From the NCBI GenBank assembly GCA_026391775.1, contig JAPLDK010000052.1, positions 1 through 64,000 on the forward strand: DNA of 64,000 bases, written 5' to 3'. The stretch's first letter is position 1, and each line of letters starts with the position of its first letter. This document shows, piece by piece, positions 57,488-64,000 of the stretch. This stretch comes from Bacteroidota bacterium (GTDB lineage Bacteria > Bacteroidota > Bacteroidia > Bacteroidales > FEN-979). The position numbers and the translations under genes were made by a program. The notes beneath the pieces were generated by a model, which worked only from the letters and a program-made list of their open reading frames with translations, ran no database searches and had not been told where the DNA came from.

Positions 57488-57515
57488 CCGGCCCCGCGGC
57501 TTGCCGCGGGGCCGG
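57488..57515. terminator. Bidirectional terminator between convergent rfbB and fabD
   Basis: Perfect 12-bp stem CCGGCCCCGCGG-CTTG-CCGCGGGGCCGG. Confidence 0.85.
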
Positions 57516-57521
57516 ATTGTT

Positions 57522-58397
57522 TTATGCACCCGCTACAGTAACATCTTTCCCGATTTTCGAGATCAGTCCCTGTAATATATTTCCGGGGCCTACTTCAATG
57601 AAATGAGTGGCACCATCAGCTATCATCCGCTGTACAAGTTGTGTCCATAAAACCGGAGCTGTTAGCTGGACTATCAGATTTTCCTTTATCTTCAGAGGAT
57701 CCGTGACCCTTTCGGCAGTCGCATTCTGGTAAATCGGGCAAATGGGCTGGTGGAAAACCGTACTGTTGATGGCCTCAGCAAGTTCCATCCTTGCAGGCTC
57801 CATCAGGGGTGAATGAAAAGCACCTCCAACTTTCAATGGCAGTGCTCGCCTGGCACCCCCGGCTTTAAGTTTCTCACAGGCAATTTCAATTCCCTTCATA
57901 CTGCCGGAGATAACAAGCTGTCCCGGACTGTTATAGTTGGCGGGAACAACGACTTCATCTATCGATTTACATATCTCTTCTACCTTCTGGTCGTCCAAAC
58001 CCAAAATGGCCGCCATAGTGGAGGGTTCTTTTTCACAAGCTTTCTGCATCGCCTGCGCCCTTGCAAAGACAAGCCTTAACCCGTCTTCAAAAGATAAAAC
58101 TTTGTTCGAAACCAGGGCCGAAAATTCGCCAAGGGAATGCCCTGCAACCATATCCGGTTTAAAAGCTTCGCCAAGAGTGGAGGCAAGGATAACAGAATGC
58201 AGAAAAATAGCTGGCTGCGTAACCCTGGTCTGTCTCAGATCCTCATCTGTGCCTGCAAACATCAGGTCGGTTATTCGAAAACCAAGGATATCATTGGCTT
58301 TCTCAAAAAGTGCTTTAGCGGAATCCGATTTCTCGTAGAGATCCTTTCCCATTCCTTCAAACTGGGCACCCTGGCCAGGAAATACGTATGCGGTCAT
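57522..58397 (-). CDS. fabD: Malonyl-CoA:ACP transacylase
   Basis: FPGQGAQFEGMGKDLYE, VAGHSLGEFSALV, FHSPLMEPA, EVGPGNILQGL. Confidence 0.96.
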   Translation of the reverse strand: MTAYVFPGQGAQFEGMGKDLYEKSDSAKALFEKANDILGFRITDLMFAGTDEDLRQTRVTQPAIFLHSVILASTLGEAFKPDMVAGHSLGEFSALVSNKVLSFEDGLRLVFARAQAMQKACEKEPSTMAAILGLDDQKVEEICKSIDEVVVPANYNSPGQLVISGSMKGIEIACEKLKAGGARRALPLKVGGAFHSPLMEPARMELAEAINSTVFHQPICPIYQNATAERVTDPLKIKENLIVQLTAPVLWTQLVQRMIADGATHFIEVGPGNILQGLISKIGKDVTVAGA

Positions 58398-58406
58398 AGC
58401 AGGTTG

Positions 58407-59141
58407 TTATTTCTTGCTTCCCAGGAATCTCAGCATGAACAGGAACAGGTTGATGAAGTCAAGATACAGGGTGAGTGCGCCTAGAATGCTCATCTTTCTG
58501 GCATTTTCCTCCCCGTATGAACCGGCTCCTGCACCAATTTTCTTCAGCCTCTGAACGTCATAGGCGGTAAGTCCCGTAAAGATCAGAACGCCAAGAATAC
58601 TGATGATGTATTCAAGTGAACTGCTGAGCATGAAGAAATTGACCAGCATGGCAAGAATGATCCCGACAAGGCCCATCATTAAAATGGAACCGAATTTTGT
58701 AAGATCGGTCTTCGTCGTGTAACCTGCAACGGCCATGATGCCAAACATTCCCGCTGTCACTATGAAGGTCTTGAAAATGGAAGCTGCAGTGTAAACCAAG
58801 AGAATAAAACTGAGGCTCATTCCCATAATCACCGAAAAAGCAATAAATAATAATGTCATTGCAAGCGCCGACAATTTCTGGAAGCCAAACGACATCAGCA
58901 ATACAAACCCGATCGGGGCAAGCATCACGATCCAGCCAAGGGGCGATAAACCGCCGGTTTCAACATTGATTAAGCTTCTGATTGCCGCTTCAGATGATGC
59001 GAACCAGTACGCTGTTCCTGCAGTCACAATCATGGCCAGCGTCATCCATGTAAATACCTGCGACATAAATGTTTTTGCAATAATACCGGCATCTGCTCCG
59101 GAAGTCGATCCGATATAATTTCTGTTATTTTCTTCAAACAT
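58407..59141 (-). CDS. Bax inhibitor-1/YccA family membrane protein
   Basis: Seven hydrophobic segments; TGLTAYDVQRLKKIG; ALTLYLDFINLFLFMLRFLG. Confidence 0.93.
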   Translation of the reverse strand: MFEENNRNYIGSTSGADAGIIAKTFMSQVFTWMTLAMIVTAGTAYWFASSEAAIRSLINVETGGLSPLGWIVMLAPIGFVLLMSFGFQKLSALAMTLLFIAFSVIMGMSLSFILLVYTAASIFKTFIVTAGMFGIMAVAGYTTKTDLTKFGSILMMGLVGIILAMLVNFFMLSSSLEYIISILGVLIFTGLTAYDVQRLKKIGAGAGSYGEENARKMSILGALTLYLDFINLFLFMLRFLGSKK

Positions 59142-59233
59142 GATTTTATCTCCTTTTAATTAATTCGTGATACTAATCTCGTGATGATCGTGATGGTGTG
59201 ATAAACACTTCTAACTCACCATTTCACCATTTA

Positions 59234-59845
59234 TCAGTGCAATCTGGTCGATATCAAATGCAGGAATTCTGCCCTGGTTTTGTCCCGTTCAAACGCCCCG
59301 ATAAAATCAGAAGTGGTCGTAACGGAATTCTGCTTCTGAATACCCCGCATTGACATACACAAATGTTGTGCCTCAATCACAACTGCCACGCCAAGTGGCT
59401 TCAGAGTATTGTTGATGGCATCCTTGATCTGCATGGTCAGACGTTCCTGAACCTGCAGCCTTCTTGCATAAATCTCAACAACCCTTGCAATTTTGCTCAA
59501 CCCGGTGATATATTTATCAGGGATATATGCAACATGAGCTTTCCCTATGAATGGGATCATGTGATGTTCGCACATGGAATAGATCTCTATATCCTTCACA
59601 ATCACCATCTCACGGTAATCTTCCCTGAAGCGGGCCGATTGTAGTATGTCTTCCGGATCGAGATTATATCCCTGGTTCAGGAACAGTATGGATTTTGCAA
59701 CCCGCAAAGGGGTTTTAAGAAGCCCTTCCCGATCGGGATTCTCACCGATCAGCCTGAGTATTTCCCTGTAATGAAAACTAAGTTTTTCAAGTTTTGCAGC
59801 ATCGTAATCCTCAAATTTTTCGTAGCTGAGCTTTTCTTCTGTCAT
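59234..59845 (-). CDS. folE: GTP cyclohydrolase I
   Basis: [60 protein letters not shown]. Confidence 0.96.
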   Translation of the reverse strand: MTEEKLSYEKFEDYDAAKLEKLSFHYREILRLIGENPDREGLLKTPLRVAKSILFLNQGYNLDPEDILQSARFREDYREMVIVKDIEIYSMCEHHMIPFIGKAHVAYIPDKYITGLSKIARVVEIYARRLQVQERLTMQIKDAINNTLKPLGVAVVIEAQHLCMSMRGIQKQNSVTTTSDFIGAFERDKTRAEFLHLISTRLH

Positions 59846-59857
59846 GACAATTTGTCC

Positions 59858-60274
59858 TTATTTGTTGCCAAAATATTCAACAATATTATTTTCCGTTTCT
59901 TCCAGCCTCACCATATGAAGCTTTGCTCCTGAAGCATGCACTGCCGGTTCAAGTTCTTCCCAAATCCCAATGGCAAGATTCTCGGTAGAAGCAAGTTTAT
60001 CCTTCATGAAATCCACTTCCAGGTTAATGTTTCTATGGTCAAGCTTTTGCAAAACTTTTTCATCGATCAGCTGGCTTAAGATTTTAAGATCCATTACGAA
60101 ACCGGTTTCAGGATTCGGTTCTCCTTTAACGGTAACCATCAGAACGTAATTATGACCATGCCAGAGCGGATTAGAACATTTGCCAAATACGCGCAGGTTT
60201 TCTTCGTCGGAATATTCAGGGCGAAACAACCTGTGGGCCGAGTTAAAATGCTCTTTACGTATAATATAAACCAT
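59858..60274 (-). CDS. 6-pyruvoyl tetrahydropterin synthase family protein (PTPS type)
   Basis: FNSAHRLFRPE ... FGKCSNPLWHGHNYVLMVTVKG ... GFVMDLKIL ... LDHRNIN ... ASTENLAIGIW ... VRLEETENN. Confidence 0.92.
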   Translation of the reverse strand: MVYIIRKEHFNSAHRLFRPEYSDEENLRVFGKCSNPLWHGHNYVLMVTVKGEPNPETGFVMDLKILSQLIDEKVLQKLDHRNINLEVDFMKDKLASTENLAIGIWEELEPAVHASGAKLHMVRLEETENNIVEYFGNK

Positions 60275-60462
60275 TCCGGCTTATTTAATTTAAGGCAAAG
60301 TTACAAATTATTTTTCTTCTTTTTTCTGAAGACATCAAACCGCATCCTGCCCCGGAACCTGAATTGGGAAACATAATATAAGAATAGGGTATAGGAATAA
60401 CCTGGCCAAGCAGAATCAGGAACAAAGAAGCTTTTAATGTCTTGGTAATTGTTACCATGCAT

Positions 60463-60861
60463 TCAGTTTCCAGCGGATGCGGAAGATTTTGTCAATCCAA
60501 TGATCTGTGTCACTTCAAATACAGTATAGACAAGGTAAAGGACAAAAAAGTTCAGCAGAAAAGGAATAGCATCTTTTCTGTTTATAAATGCATAGATGAT
60601 CATGATGGCAATAAAGACGAAAAGCTTAAGTGCTGTGGTCAGCATAAAAACAGATACAAACCGGTTAAACTTTTTTTGAAGTGATCTGCAGAGGATCATA
60701 AATGACAGCAGGCTGCAGGCATAATAAAAAATAAACAAAAAGGGAAGTGAAGGAGTAAACCATGTACCGGGAAGTACGAAAAACAGGACAAGAACCAGAG
60801 TGCCGGCTGCAAGAGTCACCAGAAGGAGACGTTTCGCATAGGATGTTACAACAGTCTTCAT
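60463..60861 (-). CDS. Small integral membrane protein next to AtpZ (about 4 TM)
   Basis: Hydrophobic segments throughout; directly follows the AtpZ-like gene. Confidence 0.6.
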   Translation of the reverse strand: MKTVVTSYAKRLLLVTLAAGTLVLVLFFVLPGTWFTPSLPFLFIFYYACSLLSFMILCRSLQKKFNRFVSVFMLTTALKLFVFIAIMIIYAFINRKDAIPFLLNFFVLYLVYTVFEVTQIIGLTKSSASAGN

Positions 60862-60863
60862 AT

Positions 60864-61082
60864 TTACTTTTTTTTAAGCAGGTCCCTGGTCACATAATAA
60901 ATTGCCAGGAATACTGCGGCAATAGAAAGTATTACGGTAAATACCGGTTTTGTTTTAAGCCACTCATCCAGTTTTAGTCCCCCGAATGCACCTGCGACAA
61001 TAATCACCATCATCTGGAACGCCATCCCCGAATACCGGGCATATTGGTTCAGGCCTTTTTTCGGATCAACTTGCAGATTCAT
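60864..61082 (-). CDS. AtpZ/AtpI family protein
   Basis: NQYARYSGMAFQMMVIIVAGAFGGLKLDEWLKTKPVFTVILSIAAVFLAIYYVTRDLLK. Confidence 0.87.
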   Translation of the reverse strand: MNLQVDPKKGLNQYARYSGMAFQMMVIIVAGAFGGLKLDEWLKTKPVFTVILSIAAVFLAIYYVTRDLLKKK

Positions 61083-61452
61083 TGAATTTTGGATTCACTT
61101 CCACTGAACCGGGCATCTCCATTTTACAGGTTCCTGAGAATTTCGCTCCCGGTTCGATAGCGAGCTTACCGGTGGTGATGTCTCCGCTGTACTTTGCAGT
61201 TTCCTTCAGGGTGAGCAACTCAGTTACTTTCACTGTAGCGTTTACCTCGCCCGAAAAATCAGCGCTCAGGCAAATGATCTCACCTTCAATCTTACCGGTC
61301 TGGCCGACAACAATCTTGCCTTTGCAATGGATATTACCGATGAGAGTTCCGTCGACTCTGAAGTCGCCATTTACGCTGATCTCTCCTTTTACAACTGTAC
61401 CGGGTCCCATAATGTTGATGGAAGGTATTTCAGGTTCTCTGTTTTTAGCCAT
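61066..61452 (-). CDS. Bactofilin (polymer-forming cytoskeletal protein)
   Basis: INIMGPGTVVKGEISVNGDFRVDGTLIGNIHCKGKIVVGQTGKIEGEI. Confidence 0.92.
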   Translation of the reverse strand: MAKNREPEIPSINIMGPGTVVKGEISVNGDFRVDGTLIGNIHCKGKIVVGQTGKIEGEIICLSADFSGEVNATVKVTELLTLKETAKYSGDITTGKLAIEPGAKFSGTCKMEMPGSVEVNPKFNESAS

Positions 61453-61455
61453 AGC

Positions 61456-64000
61456 TTATTGTTTTACCGGGTAATTTTTTTCAAAAAATTTCTGATACTT
61501 GCGGATGTCTTTATTCTTGTAAAGAACAGGATAATTTGTGACGGAGATTACGAAATCATTGTATTCCCCAGTCGTTTCAAGCTTGGTAAAAATGTATTTG
61601 CTGTCCCTGATACTCAGAATGTATTGCATTGCTTTCGGGGCATCATCAAAATTGCTTACAGTGATCATTTCTTCATTATTGTCGAACAACAGGCTGTTTA
61701 CTTCAAGGCCATCAAGATCATGCATTCTTGAATTGAAATCCGCAATTTTAATTTTCAGGGCATTTACATCAACTTTAGTATTATTTACAATTAGTATGTA
61801 AAAATGGACTGCAGCAGAATCAAACTTATAAATAGTTTCGGCTGCCTTAAGGATGGCAGCACTGGAATCAGCCGGAGTTTTGCCCGCTTGGCCACCTGAA
61901 CCGGATGCAGATGTCAGGGAAGCAAGGACTTCCTGGGCAAGGCTGCCAACAGGACTTCTGGGATAATCCTGCGAAATCTTCGTAAGTGCAACTAACATGG
62001 AATCTGCAACTTCGATTTTACCGAGAGATAAAGCACGAAGATAGTCGAACCGGGGAAGTAGAACTGTATCGCTTTTATACCTGGCATGCGCCTCAGCCGC
62101 GTTGCTGATCACCATGTAGTACTGTTGGTTCTGGAAAGCCTTGTATGTTATCTCATACAATTTTGATGACTCGGATTTTCTGGAGGCAAGTTCCTTGAAA
62201 TAATTCGGATTGATCAGCAGTTTCGCGTAATCTGTTTCAGGATAACCTGTTAGCAGCAGGGTTCTGTAATAATCAGATTTTGGATCGTTTTTCAAGCCTT
62301 TGTAAAGAGTGTAAAGCTCAAAATATGCCTGTGCTTTCCGGGGAAAATCAGGATATCTTAGAAGCAGGGTTTCAAAACTTTCAATGGAATGCCCGTAATC
62401 ATTGAGTCCGTCGATATAGATAAAACCTGCTTTATAATAAGCTTCCATGAGCCTCTGGTTCGATGCTGTATGTTTGGCCGGAGTAAGCGGAATATCCTGG
62501 CTGTAATATTTTCTGTCTTTGGGATTGGTCGATTTCTGTTCCGGTTTTTTCACGGCAGTAGTGTCACCTCCCCCGGAAGCTAGCACCTGGGCAGTATCAA
62601 CCGGGGCTTCACCGGCAGCCATGGTAATAGCTTTATCGGTAAGGAACCAATTATCTTCCAGCCTTCTTCTTCCCCATTTTTTTCCGAAAGCTGAAAACCC
62701 ATTTGCAAGTGTGGCTGCATTATAAAAATACCATCGGCCCTGGGAGGAAGAAGTATTAATCTTTTCCTCCTGGTTTGCAAACATCTGGTTTTGGAGTTTG
62801 GTCTGTTCTTCCTGGTTCTTTTTTACCTCGCCTGCAATAACATTCGCAATCAGCTTGTCAATGATCTTGTTTCTTTGATCCTCCGTCATACCTGCAAGGG
62901 CCTGCAAACTGTCTTCCCTGCTGATGAGCTGCAGTTGCTGAACCAGGTCGGTTAGGGTTCCGGTTTTTTTCTTGATAGCTTTATAATTCGCGAAATCGGC
63001 AGGCAGGAACTGCATTGTGCTGTCATAATATGCCTGCGCCTTGGGATAGTTTGGAAATGAAAAATAAATATCAGCCAGCTGAAGTGCCGAAATAGCCCTC
63101 TGGTAGTTATTGGTTTTGCTTGTGCTTACCGATTTCCCAAGATAACCAATGGCATGAGTCGTGTCTTTATCAGTAAGGGAAATCTGAGCAAGTGCATAAT
63201 AGATCTGATCAAGGTATTCTTTGTTCTTTTCGTCCTTAAGCATTTTATTAAGCTTCTTGACAATGAATTCACGGTCGGTCGATTTACTGGTATAGCACTG
63301 GGCAAGGTTGATCTTTGCATTGAATTCCATTTCATATACTGAACTATGCTTAAGTACCTGGGTGTACATTGTTGCTGCCCTGTCGGGGTCGTCCTGTTTC
63401 TGATAGATCTGCCCAAGGATAAAATAGATCCTTGTCTTCATTTTCACTTTGGGGTTAAGCTCAAGCGCCCTGTTAAGGTAAGGAACAGCTGCATCATAGT
63501 TTCTTTGCAGGATAAAGGAATTCGCATAAGCCAGGGTTGCCTCTTCTTCATATTTTGCAGGAGCTTCCCCTTTGTTTATTTTATTCAGCAGCATGTCAAG
63601 CATTGGCTCGCCGCGGTTGAAATCACCCAGCTGAATATTCGACATTGCGAGCCAGTACATCGCATCATATTTAATATCGTTATCATTATATGTTTTGATA
63701 ACGAACTCAAAGGTCCTCCGTGCCATCGGATAGTCTTTCTTGTAGAAATAAGATATCCCTATCAGCATATAAGCATCGTCAATCCATTTGCAGTATTCTT
63801 TGTGATTGAAGAACATGGAATGCTTCTGGATCGTTTTGGAGGCTTTCTTGATTGCGTTGTCGGCAAACTGTGCCGCTTTGTTACCGGTTTTATCACCAAA
63901 ATTGTATACCGGCAGGATCAGGGCGAAATTGTCCTTCATCTGGGCGTCATAATCCTTGATACCCTGGCGCATCAGGTCCATGCCGTTCCAGTAAACATTG
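61456..64000 (-). CDS. TPR protein, PorW/SprE-like (T9SS/gliding), 5' end truncated by the window edge
   Basis: Multiple TPR units; C-term NNEEMITVSNFDDAPKAMQYILSIRDSKYIFTKLETTGEYNDFVISVTNYPVLYKNKDIRKYQKFFEKNY; frame stays open to the window edge (NVYWNGMDLMRQG). Confidence 0.8.
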   Translation of the reverse strand, partial: NVYWNGMDLMRQGIKDYDAQMKDNFALILPVYNFGDKTGNKAAQFADNAIKKASKTIQKHSMFFNHKEYCKWIDDAYMLIGISYFYKKDYPMARRTFEFVIKTYNDNDIKYDAMYWLAMSNIQLGDFNRGEPMLDMLLNKINKGEAPAKYEEEATLAYANSFILQRNYDAAVPYLNRALELNPKVKMKTRIYFILGQIYQKQDDPDRAATMYTQVLKHSSVYEMEFNAKINLAQCYTSKSTDREFIVKKLNKMLKDEKNKEYLDQIYYALAQISLTDKDTTHAIGYLGKSVSTSKTNNYQRAISALQLADIYFSFPNYPKAQAYYDSTMQFLPADFANYKAIKKKTGTLTDLVQQLQLISREDSLQALAGMTEDQRNKIIDKLIANVIAGEVKKNQEEQTKLQNQMFANQEEKINTSSSQGRWYFYNAATLANGFSAFGKKWGRRRLEDNWFLTDKAITMAAGEAPVDTAQVLASGGGDTTAVKKPEQKSTNPKDRKYYSQDIPLTPAKHTASNQRLMEAYYKAGFIYIDGLNDYGHSIESFETLLLRYPDFPRKAQAYFELYTLYKGLKNDPKSDYYRTLLLTGYPETDYAKLLINPNYFKELASRKSESSKLYEITYKAFQNQQYYMVISNAAEAHARYKSDTVLLPRFDYLRALSLGKIEVADSMLVALTKISQDYPRSPVGSLAQEVLASLTSASGSGGQAGKTPADSSAAILKAAETIYKFDSAAVHFYILIVNNTKVDVNALKIKIADFNSRMHDLDGLEVNSLLFDNNEEMITVSNFDDAPKAMQYILSIRDSKYIFTKLETTGEYNDFVISVTNYPVLYKNKDIRKYQKFFEKNYPVKQ

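Overview
The window looks like a Bacteroidota (Bacteroidales-like) chromosomal segment. Support: T9SS-type secreted proteins, a TonB receptor with a CarboxypepD_reg-like N-terminus, PorV- and PorW/SprE-like genes, and TAnnTTTG promoter boxes. It is mostly ordinary housekeeping and metabolic DNA. There is one tRNA (Thr, CGT), and I see no convincing IS element, prophage or CRISPR array. Main blocks: two decayed genes and a tRNA at the left end; an S9 peptidase / butyrate kinase / APC permease / phosphate butyryltransferase operon divergent from tryptophanase; msrC-mntP-queD; two ECF sigma/anti-sigma modules flanking two paralogous PKD/T9SS surface proteins (11.3-17.9 kb); an RND efflux system with convergent tolC and two paralogous TetR genes; a NifS-SelD fusion with mnmH; a purF-like gene; HIT and greA; a TonB receptor / 1468-aa secreted protein / PorV-like triad; ahcY divergent from PPTase-metH-metF-GGGP synthase; elbB; a WbpE/D/B-like nucleotide-sugar cluster with galE and rfbB; fabD; a BAX-inhibitor-like gene; folE-PTPS; and AtpZ-bactofilin-PorW/SprE. 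The best candidates for an undescribed system are (1) the double ECF locus, where one anti-sigma factor appears to be a cytoplasm-to-outer-membrane (Dma-type) protein and the other has an extracytoplasmic domain resembling a domain of the two adjacent surface proteins, and (2) the TonB receptor / 1468-aa protein / PorV-like triad. All homology calls are from recognition by eye; no searches were run.
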